Notes under the pieces: model-generated
Seen by the model: the letters and a program-made list of their open reading frames with translations, nothing else
Databases searched by the model: none
Told to the model about the DNA's origin: nothing
Assembly: GCA_028641055.1 (NCBI GenBank)
Contig: CM054057.1
Span: 578,054,610-578,118,609 of the forward strand
Direction: 5' to 3'
Length of the DNA: 64,000 nucleotides
Source of the DNA: Alopecurus myosuroides
Lineage: Eukaryota; Streptophyta; Magnoliopsida; Poales; Poaceae
Shown: positions 23,956 to 34,500 of the stretch, piece by piece
Position numbering within the stretch: the first letter of the stretch is position 1
Layout: each line of letters starts with the position of its first letter
Made by a program: the position numbers and the translations under genes

Positions 23956-24611
23956 ATGAAGAAGATCCTGTTGATGTTTATTTATGTGAAGATGCTACCA
24001 AAGTTATTAAAGGGAATTCATCCAAAGTTGGTAAGCCAATTATATCATGCGCTATTGGGACTTCTTGTTATCATGGTTTATGTGATATTGGAGAAATCAT
24101 TAGTGTCATTCCATATTCTCTCTATCAAGAAATTAAGCCTGATATTGATCCTATCACCATGGAAGAAACAGGTATGACCATTCAGATTGCTAATAAAGAT
24201 TATATTAGTCCCTTTGGAATTTTTAGAGATGTTGAAGTATTGGTAGGGAAAATAAAATATCCTACTGATTTTATTGTGCTTGGTTGTCCACAAGATTCTT
24301 TCTGTCCTATTATATTTGGTAGACCTTTCTTACATACTGTTGGTGCTGAAATTGATTTGCCTAGAGAAAGGGTGTTTATTGAATGTGCTGGAGAGAAACT
24401 TGAATTTAATTTTTCTATATTTGCTGATAAACCTGCTAAGAAAGAACCAAAATCTAAAGATATAATTGAAACTCTTGCTCATATAGCTGTAGCTTCATCA
24501 GACGTGGTGGAACGTTATATGCTTAATCAGGAAGAGCCATTTAATGATGCAGAAAAAGAAGCTTTAGAACAAATAGCAACCTCCACAATTACAATTGCAT
24601 ATCCCACCTGA
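23916..24611 (+). pseudogene. Athila-like aspartic protease region
   Basis: A 231-residue frame with the retropepsin-like domain: GLCDIGEIISVIPYSLYQEI (residues about 50-70) holds the catalytic Asp, and the downstream region TDFIVLGCPQDSFCPIIFGR fits the ILGRPFL motif. In related elements the residue after D-x-G is usually a small Ala; here it is Glu, so activity is doubtful. The frame overlaps gag by a frame change and ends at TGA 24609-24611, a few codons into the RT frame. Confidence 0.8.
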
Positions 24612-25872
24612 TAATCTAGGAGTACTCCCACCTCTTAAAGGAGATCCTAGTTTTGAATTAAAGCCTTTGCCTGAAAAACTGAAATATGCATACTTGGATA
24701 AGAAAAATATATATCCTATTATTATTAGTGCTAACCTTTCAGCTGAGGAAGAAGAGAAATTACTTGATGTGCTTAAAGCCCACCATAAGGCTATTGGTTA
24801 TTCTCTTGATGATCTTAAGGGCATAAGTCCAGCTCTATGTATGCATAAAATTAATTTGGAAGAAGATGCTAAACTTGTTGTTGATTTCCAACACCGTCTA
24901 CATCAAAAAATGAAGGAAGTGGTAAGAAAGGAGGTAATTCGACTCATAGAGGCTGGTAATATTTATCCTATAGCTGATAGTAAATGGGTTAGTCCTGTTC
25001 ATTGTGTTCCTAAGAAAGGTGGAATTACTGTGGTTCCTAATAAAGATGATGAACTTGTTGCTCAACGTACTGTTGTTGGTTATAGAATGTGCATTGATTA
25101 TAGAAAATTAAATAAATCAACTCGTAAGGACCATTATCCCTTGCCCTTTATTGATCAAATGCTAGAGAGATTATCTAAACATTCTCACTTTTGTTATTTA
25201 GATGGGTATTCAGGCTTCTCTCAAATTCCAGTTCATAGTGATGATTAGGAAAAGACCACTTTTACTTGCCCATATGGTGCATTTGCTTATAGGAGAATGC
25301 CTTTTGGTTTATGTAATGCGCCTGCTACTTTTCAGAGATGCATGAATGCTATATTTGCTGATTATATTGAAAAGATAGTGGAAGTCTTTATGGATGATTT
25401 TTCGGTGTATGGTACTTCTTTCGATAATTGCTTGTTCAACCTTAACAAAGTTTTGCAGCGTTGTGAAGACCAACACCTTGTTCTTAATTGGGAGAAGTGT
25501 CACTTTATGGTAATAGAGGGAATTATTCTTGGGCATCGTATTTCTGGAAATGGAATGGAAGTTGACCCAGCAAAAATTGAAGCTATTGAGAAATTACCAT
25601 ATCCAAGAGACATCAAAGCTATAAGAAGTTTTCTCGGTCATGCAGGTTTTTATCGTAGGTTCATTAAAGATTTCTCTAAAATATCAAAGCCTCTAACCAA
25701 TCTTTTGCAAAAGGATGTTCCGTTTTCTTTTAATGATGATTGCATAGAATCCTTTAATGTTATAAAGAAAGCCTTAATAACTGCACCTATTATTCAACCT
25801 CCTGGTTGGAACTTGCCCTTTGAAATTATGTGTGATGCTAGTGATTATGCAGTTGGAGCTGTTTTAGGCTAA
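24595..25872 (+). pseudogene. Athila-like reverse transcriptase
   Basis: The frame 24595-25248 encodes the RT N-terminal half (IRLIEAGNIYPIADSKWVSP, MCIDYRKLN, KDHYPLPFIDQMLERL, LDGYSGFSQIPV) and stops at TAG 25246-25248. The same frame resumes at 25297-25872 (MPFGLCNAPATFQRCM, VEVFMDDFSVYG with the catalytic MDD box, then LGHRISGNGMEVDPAKIE). The frame ends near 25872 just inside RNase H ([13 protein letters not shown]). Only a single stop interrupts RT, and the catalytic aspartates are intact. Confidence 0.92.
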
Positions 25873-25888
25873 ATGGGTTGATAAGAAA

Positions 25889-27459
25889 TTGAATGTTATT
25901 TACTATGCTAGTAAAACACTAGATGGTGATCAAAGAAATTATGCTACAACTGAAAAAGAATTTTTAGCGGTAATATTTGCATGTGATAAATTTAGATCTT
26001 ACATAATTGATTCAAAAGTCACTGTGCACTCTGATCATTCTGCTATTAAATATTTGATGAATAAGAAAGATGCTAAGCCTAGGATAATAAGATGGGTACT
26101 TTTGTTGCAAGAATTTGATTTACACATAGTAGATAGGAAAGGAGAAGATAATCCCGTAGCTGATCATCTTTCTAGAATGGAAAATTACCTGATGATCCTA
26201 TTCCTATTAATGATAGTTTTGCTAATGAAAATTGCCCTTGTTAGTGTTTCTAGTGCTAAAGTTGCATCTCCTTGGTTTGCTAATTATGCAAATTTTATTG
26301 TTGGGAAAGTTATGCCACCACAATTTACTTACCAGCAAAGAAAGAAATTCTTTTATGACCTTAGACATTATTTTTGGGATGATCCATTCTTGTATAAGAA
26401 AAGTGTTGATGGCATTATTAGACGTTGTGTACCTGAGCATGAACAGCAGGCTATTATAAGAGATTGTCATGATAGTCCCTATGGAGGACATCATGCAGGA
26501 GATCATACTTTAGCAAAGGTATTACAATGTGGTTTTTATTGGCCTACTCTATTCAAGGATTGTGCTGAATATATTAAAACTTGTGATAAATGTCAAAGAG
26601 TAGGAAACATTGGTAGAAGGAATGAAATGCCTATGAACTATACATTACCACTTGAACCATTTGATGTGTGGGGTTTTGACTTTATGGGACCATTTCCTGC
26701 ATCTAGTACAAAACATACTCACATTTTGGTTGCTGTTGATTATGTTACAAAATGGGTAGAAGCAATTCCTACTAAGAGTGCAGACCATGCCACAGCCATG
26801 CAAATTCTTAAAGAAATTATTTTTCCCTAGATTTGGTGTTCCTAGATTTTCAAATTACTGATGGTGGATCTCATTTTATGCATGGTGTTCCTAGAAAAAC
26901 ATTGGCAAAATATAATGTTAATCATAGAATTGCATCACCCTATCATCCTCAAACTAGTAGACAAGTTTAATTAAGTAATAGGGAAATTGAACTTATTTTA
27001 GAGAAAACAGTAAACAGAGCTATATCTGATTGGCCACTTAAAATTAATGGTGCATTGTGGGCTTATAAAACTGCTTATAAAAATCCTATGGGTATGTCTC
27101 CTTATAAAATGGTTTATGGAAAAGCATGTCATTTACCCATTGAATTAGAACATAAAGCTAGATGGGCTATTAAGAAATTAAATTTTGATTTAAAAACAGC
27201 CGAGGAGAAGAGATTGCTTGACCTAAATCTATTAGATGAATGGAGGAATGAAGCATATGAAAGTGCAAATTTTTTTAAAGAGAAAGTTAAAATTTGGCAT
27301 GACAAGAAAATTAAAAGAAAGGAATTTAAAGTAGGTGAGCAAGTCCTATTGTACAACTCTCGTTTTAAGTTTTCTGCAGGGAAATTAGCTTCAAAATGGC
27401 AGGGTCCATTGGTAGTACAGGAGGTATACCATTCGGGGGGCCATCCGTCTTCACGGTGA
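25889..27459 (+). pseudogene. Athila-like RNase H and integrase
   Basis: The frame 25889-26830 gives RNase H ([41 protein letters not shown]) followed by the integrase zinc finger ([27 protein letters not shown]) and the catalytic core start ([12 protein letters not shown]). Stops near 26828-26970 fall within the core. The frame 27055-27459 resumes with integrase C-terminal sequence (NPMGMSPYKMVYGKACHLP, KVGEQVLLYNSRFKFSAGKL). No chromodomain follows. Multiple breaks show the copy is inactive. Confidence 0.9.
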
Positions 27460-27942
27460 TATGAAAGGTAAACCTCATGTGGTCAATGGACAACGCCTAA
27501 AACATTATATTGCAGGAAAGAGCTTCATAGGAACCATCGAGGAGATAAAGTTAATGACACCGGAGGAGGTAATTATAAGGGATCCTGCAGTTTCAGAAAC
27601 CCAAATTCAATAATTTACAATTATTGTGTTTGGAAATTTCTCGGAATTGCGTGAAAACTTACGGAACTCATTTTTTATGGAAATTAACGTGTGGGACAAG
27701 AAAATTGGAAGGAATTGGACCTCGAGGGGGGGAAGAGGACCCCACACGCGACCAGATTCCTTGGCCGCGTGGAGGTACCCCTTTTCCACCTCGGAGTCCC
27801 GTTCCGTCTCGTTTTCGACTCCAACGCTTTGTCTTAACCCAAAAACCGTCAATATATACCCCCTTTTGTCGATCTAATCCCGCACCGAGAGTTCTCGCAC
27901 GATCTTTGTTTTTTCTATTCTGTCTGTCAGGTTTTCCAAGCC

Positions 27943-28545
27943 ATGACTTCGGTAGACTCCTACCAATGCACCTCCATGGACGATGATGATGATTAGCTTG
28001 AGGGCAACAGCCCCACATCCATCCACAGGAGGAATAGGAAGAGGAAGGACTACTCGGATGACGAGGACGTGGAGCTTCGCGAGATCATGGATGAAGAACC
28101 TGACAAGGAAGATGACGAGGCCATCTTCGACATACCACCTCTTGCAACAACACCTCCATCACCAATCCCTGTTGCTGGTGTACGGGTGAACATGTATTTT
28201 GGAAACAAGAGACAGTCCGCACGTATGAGAACCGGAGGGAAGGCTCCAAGGCACTCACTTGCTAGCAAAAACGCAGTTTCTCCTCTTATTGGCAGGGAAA
28301 CTCCCACTGAGAAGAATTGCACTGGAGATTGGGATCACCTTATTCCCAAGAAGAAAGCACCAAGCCCGGAGTGGAAAACTCCTAAGGAGACGGTGGAGAA
28401 GGACCTCATGGAAAGGTTGGGAAAAGCTGCAGGAGCATTTGAGCAAGCCTATAACCTCATGATGCGCATCATTGGAGAGCTTGAAGACAACTATGAAGAG
28501 AAGAAGAAAGAGTGGTGGGCTGAGTACGAGAAGAAGGGAGAATGA
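27943..28545 (+). pseudogene. 3' ORF of Athila-like element, unknown (env position)
   Basis: ATG at 27943 (MTSVDSYQCTSMDDDDD) runs into an in-frame TAG at 27994-27996 and then continues in the same frame to TGA at 28543-28545, giving about 200 codons. Asp/Glu-rich N-terminal stretches are followed by a Lys/Glu-rich helical C-terminus (ELEDNYEEKKKEWWAEYEKK). There is no signal peptide or transmembrane segment. It sits where Athila elements carry a third, sometimes env-like, ORF, but nothing here resembles an envelope. A decayed copy of the LTR palindrome lies upstream at 27743-27769. Confidence 0.5.
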
Positions 28546-28564
28546 AGAAATTACCGCAACCATC

Positions 28565-28580
28565 TAAGCTTGGGGGAGTT
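28565..28580 (+). repeat. Internal copy of the polypurine tract
   Basis: TAAGCTTGGGGGAGTT is identical over 16 bp to the tract directly upstream of the 3' LTR (30015-30030). It lies about 20 bp after the stop of the 3' ORF and about 1.45 kb before the LTR. Confidence 0.85.
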
Positions 28581-30014
28581 TCACCTATCCCCCGTCTTTT
28601 ATCAGCTTTATCATGTCTATCTAGTTTTGGTGTGTCTTGCTTTTATTATCTAGTTATCGTTTTCGTTTAGGCTTGAGTGAGCTCATTGAGAATTATCATG
28701 CATCCCCGTCTTATGGTTTATCAATGAATAATAAAGTATGGTGTCATCCATGATTCCCTTGTTTTGGGGATTTATGGGTAACACTCATGCAAATGAGCAT
28801 GGCATATTTAGAGGTTTCAATCACATCTTGCCTTGAAATTAATTAACTTGAGTGTGTTGGACAATTGTAGAATTATCTCAATATGACATAAATCCACTAT
28901 CTATCTATTAGCTTAATGGCTATTCCGAGCATGTTCACCATGTTATAGTTTCATTTATGCTCTAAACTAAGATGCTTATGTTATTAATTGGCATGGGCTG
29001 AATTTGGGATAAGACTCTCACGAACTTTTGAATGCACACATTTATTTCTATTGCACTTAACAAACATGACCCATTAATGGGAGCTAAAAGTTTTGTGCTT
29101 GACAAGGATTTTGGTTGGGAGTTGGCTAACACGTGCATCACGTGAAAAGCTTTCAACATTGCACAAAGAAATTTTATATTTAGTTGATGTCATGTGCTTT
29201 TGTTTTTGGACTCCTGCCATGCCGAAATGAAATAGAGGAATAGTAAGTTTTGATGAGTAAGTATATATGACTAGAGAAATTGCATTGGGCCGCTAACCCA
29301 AGCCATGCTTGATCATGGTGGAAATTTACTTACAGCTAGATTGGACTCTACAAACACATCCTACAATAAAATAAGAAGCTATGCATATAGTGAATGAAAT
29401 AAAAAAGGATGATGAGTCTACTCCGTTTGTTCATCTTGTTATTGTGGCATGGGCTGGTTTCTATGTCATGGGGCAAGAGGTACCTCTTTGCAATTCTCTA
29501 TGATGTCATTAATACTTATTATGATTGTACAAAGCTTATTAGGAATCTTAAGTTGAGTAATCATGGAGTAGGTTTTCACACTCACGGGGCATGAGACATT
29601 CAACCAACACCTTGTCAACCACATTACTTCAACATTCATAAATTAAGATGCTAATGATAAAGGGGCAATGAGAGTCTTAGCCCAATGGATGCCACATTAC
29701 CATTAGTAATTTAAGCTGAATAGTTTGGAAACTAAATGAGACTTGATCATGTTTTACCTCTACACATTTATCTTTCTCCAAATTAAAGAGTATAATTCGA
29801 TTGTCCAACATACAATGGTTATTTGCTTTCAAAAGTATGGGGTGTTTGCTAGAGCTTCGAATATGTTATCCTTATGTGTATGAGTTCTATTCATTCATCT
29901 TGCATTATAACTGAACATGATGATGATACAATGCCCGTATTTATTTATCAACCATAAGTCCGTTGATGCATGTAATGATCTATGTCCTTATTTACTCGAG
30001 GACGAGCAAAGGTT
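28581..30014 (+). other. Long untranslated 3' region of Athila-like element
   Basis: AT-rich, no ORF above about 70 codons and no recognised domain. It ends with ATTTACTCGAGGACGAGCAA just before the polypurine tract. A similar phrase (CTACTCGAGGATGAGCCAGA) precedes the LTR of the unrelated relic at 41485. Confidence 0.7.
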
Positions 30015-30029
30015 TAAGCTTGGGGGAGT
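30015..30029 (+). other. Polypurine tract of Athila-like element
   Basis: TAAGCTTGGGGGAGT abuts the 3' LTR start TGATACGTGC, the expected plus-strand primer position. Confidence 0.9.
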
Positions 30030-31540
30030 TGATACGTGCATTTTATATCATCATTTATACCCTTCATATAGGAATTATTTGGATGTTTTATCAATGTTAT
30101 GTCATTGTTTTGCATGTTTTAGATGATTTTATGGGACTTTCCTACAAAGTCCCTATTTTTGGTATTTAATTTCTGGGTGTCAGAAAACACCTGTTTTCAT
30201 GTTTTTGATGTTTCAGGAGCTACAGGTATCCAAATTGCGAAAGGAAAGAAACCCTGTCAGTTTTTCTTCGGGAGAAAGGCCGTGGGCACACGACACAAAG
30301 GAATAGGGCCAGGAGGCCCAAAAGGGGGTAGCCCACGCGGCCAGATTCCCTGGCCGCGTGTGGGCCCCCCAAATGGCCCCACAACACCTCCTCCCCGAGG
30401 TCTTTTTGCTGACGACTCCGTCTTCCCCGAAAAGGAACACCCTAATTTTCCCGAGACGAGACGGAGCCGCCAGGGCGGCGAAACTCTCGAAACTCTCCGC
30501 GGGGGAGACAGATCCTGCTGCTTCGGAGAAGGGGGAAATCATCCCCATCTCCTCCTTGGCGTGGGAGGAGGCATCTCCATCACCATCCTCACCAGCACCT
30601 GCATCTCCACCATCACCATCACCGTGATCCACTCCGTTCCCCTCATAGTTTGATCATTGCTACACCCTAGATACGTGTTATTGTACTCCATTGCATGTTT
30701 GGGATTGAGTACTTGTCATTATTTGGTGGTGGATCCATCGTTTCAGATTGTGTTGTACCACATATGTCACCATACATGATCATGTTTGCACGTTGTGAGT
30801 AGTTCCCGCATGTTCCTGAGGGCATAGGATGAATTGGCAATGATTTGTTACATGAGATGAGTTGTTATTTGGTCTAGTATTTATCTTTTATGTGATTCTA
30901 TGATGGTGTTGTACGAACGTCGACTGTACAACACTTCACCTACATGGGCTCATAGGAGAACACCGTAGTGTAGTGACGTGATGATGTCTTTAGGTGACAG
31001 GAACTTGAGACAGAGTCGTTGAATTGCATTATGAGGGTACTTGTATCGAGGACCTTAGAGCATAAGGCTATGGTGGGACATCATGTCTTAATAATTCTCG
31101 TGCTGTCATTTAATTGGCCACGTGATCCATCATAAGGGGTGATAGTTTATTTATTTAGCTATTCCTATTTGTGGCTCCGTCCGAAGAAGATTAAAACTAG
31201 ACAAGATATACAAACATATTATGCAATGAATCACTATGCCAGCTAAATCTGTGCAGTCCTCGGGAACGTTTTCCACATATAAGACACAAACACACACTTG
31301 AGCTTGTCCTCTTGCGCATTAGAGGATTGGGCTTTGTCTCTCATTGAGACCTACTACTTGCTGCAATTTACTTTCCGCATTTTACTTTACTTGCACTACA
31401 CAATTAAAACACAAAAACACCTGTTGCTTTTATTATTCCTTTGCTATTCTACTTACCAGTTCCTTCTGCTCCTCGTGGGTTCGACAACCTTTCTAATTCG
31501 AAAAGTACTACAATTGATCTCCTGCACTTGGGAGCCATCA
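30030..31540 (+). repeat. 3' LTR of Athila-like element
   Basis: Matches 21300-22809 with scattered substitutions (for example CACGACACAAAGGAATAGG against AAGACACAACGGAGGAGG). It ends GGAGCCATCA and is followed by CGTAG, the target duplication, and the satellite. Confidence 0.95.
30334..30360. repeat. Palindrome in 3' LTR, core ATTCC
   Basis: The same 11-bp arms as at 21603-21629 (CACGCGGCCAG, CTGGCCGCGTG), but the 5-bp core is inverted. Flanking LTR sequence is collinear on both sides, so only the hairpin core is flipped. Confidence 0.95.
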
Positions 31541-34500
31541 CGTAGTAACACTAGTTCACACATGGTATGACACCCAATACCTTATCGTGTCACCCCGACG
31601 CTCCGGAGCCACTCTGCGACGAAACCCTGACCCAGCTGAAGCCGAGTCAAACTTATCATCTACAGGTTTAACCGGAGCCCAAAAGGGAGTAGCAATGTGG
31701 AACTAATTGCTTCATTGTGTTAGGGTGGACCCTAGTAAGTCTCAAAACAATGGTAGGGCCCACCTCTACAGAAGATTCCACCCCGACAGTCCGATTCCGG
31801 GAGTTTCGGGCTCGTAGCACATAAACTCTCATAGAGAAAATTCTATACCGGTGAAGCCCCAACATAGAGAGTGAGGGTATCTTTCCCATCTACAACAATA
31901 GTAACACAATTTCACACATGGTATGACACCCAATACCTTATGGTGCCACCCCGACGCTCCGGAGCCACTCTGCGATGAAACCCTAGCCCAACTGAGGCCT
32001 AGTCTAATTTTTATCGTCTACAGGTTTGACCGGAGCTCGAAAGGGGGTAGCAATGTGGAACTAATTGCTTCATTGTGTTAGGGTGGACCATAGGAAGTCC
32101 CAAAACTATGGTAGGGCCCACCTCTACAGAAGTTTCCACCCCGATAGTCAGATTCTAGGAGTTTCAGCCTCGTAGCACATAAACTGTGAGAGAAAAAGTC
32201 GATACCGGTGAAGCCCCAACATAGAGAGTGAGGGTATTTTTGGCATCTACAACCATAGTAACAGAAGTTCACACATGGTATGACACCCAATACCTTATGG
32301 TGCCACCCCAACGCCGGAGCCACTCTGCGATGAAACCCTACCCCAGCTGAGGCCCAGTCAAACTTATCGTCTACATGTTTGACCGGAGCTCGAAAGAGGG
32401 TAGAAATGTGGAATTAATTGCTTCATTGTGTTAGGGTGGACCATAGGAAGTCCAAAAACTATGGTAGGGGCCACCTCTACAGAAGATTCCACCCCGATAG
32501 TCAGATTCCGGGAGTTTCGGCCTCGTAGCACATAAACTCTGAGAGAAAAAGTCGATACGGGTGAAGCCCCAACATAGAGAGTGAGGGTATCTTTGGCATC
32601 TACAACCATAGTAACACTAGTTCACATATGGTATGACACCAATACCTTATGGTGCCACCCCGACGCTCCGGAGCCACTCTGCGATGAAACCCTGGCCCAG
32701 CTGAGGCCCAGTCAAACTTATCGTCTACAGGTTTGACCGGAGCCCGAAAGGGGGTAGAAATGTGGACCTAATTGCTTCATTGTGTTAGGGTGGACCCTAG
32801 GAAATAAAAAACAATGGTAGGGCCCACCTCTACAGAAGATTCCACCCCGACAGTCCGATTCCGGGAGTTTCGGGCTCGTAGCACATAAACTATCAAAGAG
32901 AGAAGTAGATACCGGTGAAGCCCCAACATGGAGAGTGAGGGTATATTTGGCATATGAAACCTAGTAACACTGGTGAACACATGGTGTGCCACCCAAAACC
33001 TTTTGGTTCCACCCCGACGCTCTGGAGCCCCTCTGCACGAAACCGTGGCCCCGCTGGAGGCTAGTCAAACTTATCGTGTACAAGTTTGACCGGAGCCCCA
33101 AAGGAGGTAGAAATGTGGAACTAATTGCTTCCTTTTATTAGGGTGGACCATAGGAAGTCCCAAAACTATGGCAGGGACCACATCTACAGACGATTCCACC
33201 CCGACGGTCCGATTACGGGAGTTTCGGGCTCGTAGCACATAAACTCTCATAGAGAAAAGTCGTTACCGGTGAAGCCCCAACATAGAGAGTGAGCGTATCT
33301 TTGGCTTCTACAACCATAGTTACGCTAGTTCACACATGGTATGACACCCAATACCTTATGGTGTCACCCCGACGCTCCGGAGCCTCTCTGCGACGAAACC
33401 CTGGCCCAACTGAAGCCCAGTCAAACTTATCGTCTACAGGTTTGACCGGAGTTCGAAAGGGGGCAGCAATATGGAACTAATTTCTTCATTGTGTTAGGGT
33501 GGACCCTAGGAAGTTAAAAACAATGGTAGGGCCCACCTCTACAGAAGATTCCACCTCGACAGTCCGATTCCGAGAGTTTTGGGCTCGTAGCACATAAACT
33601 CTCTTGGAGAAAAGTCTATACCGGTGAAGCCCCAACATAGAGAGTGAGGGTATCTTTAGCATATACAACCATAGTAACACTAGTTCACACATGGTATGAC
33701 ACCCAATACCTTATGGTGCCACCCCGACGCTCCGGATCCACTCAGCGATGAAACCCTGGCCCAGTTGAGGCCCAGTCAAACTTATCGTCTACAGGTTTGA
33801 CCGGAGCCCGAAAGGGGGTAGCAATGTGGAACTAATTGCTTCATTGTGTTAGGGTGGAACATAGGAAGTCCCAAAACTATGTTAGGGACCACCTCTATAT
33901 AAGGTTCCACCCCCGACAGTCAGATTCCGGGAGTTTCGGCCTCGTAGCACATAAACTCCGAGAGAAAAAGTCGATACCGGTGAAGCCCCAACATAGAGAG
34001 TGAGGGTATATTTGGCATATACAACCATAGTAACACTAGTTCACACATAGTATGACACCAATACCTTATGGTGCCACCCCGACGCTCCGGAGCCACTCTG
34101 CGATGAAACCCTGGCCCAGCTGAGGCCCAGTAAAACTTATCGTCTACAGGTTTGACCGGAGCCCGAAAGGGGGTAGAAATGTGGAAATAATTGCTTCATG
34201 GTGTTAGGGTGGACCATAGGAAGTCCCAAAACTATGGTAGGGCCCACCTCTAGAGAAGATCCACCGCGACAGTCCATTTCCGGGAGTTTCAGGCTCGTAG
34301 CACATAAACTCTCGGAGAAAAATTCGATACCCGTGAAGCCCCAACATAGAGAGTGAGGGTATATTTGGCATATACAACCATAGTAACACTAATTAACACA
34401 TGGTATGACACCCAATACCTTATGGTGCCACCCCGATGCTCCGGAGCCACTCTGCGACGAAACCCTAGCCCCGCTGGAGCCCAATAAAACTTATCATCTA

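Larger units (their letters stand above)
21300..31540 (+). mobile_element. Athila-like Ty3/gypsy LTR retrotransposon nested in the satellite
   Basis: LTRs at 21300-22809 and 30030-31540 (about 1.51 kb each, TGATACGTGC...GAGCCATCA) flank a 7.2-kb interior on the plus strand. The interior has a tRNA-Asp-type primer site, gag, protease, RT, RNase H, integrase, an additional 3' ORF and a polypurine tract. No chromodomain is seen, and the LTR start, primer site and 3' ORF fit the Athila clade. The flanks CATAG (21295-21299) and CGTAG (31541-31545) are a 5-bp target duplication with one difference. Removing the element restores a continuous satellite monomer (ACCATAG|TAACACTAG). Stops and frameshifts in every domain show it is now defective. 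Confidence 0.95.
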
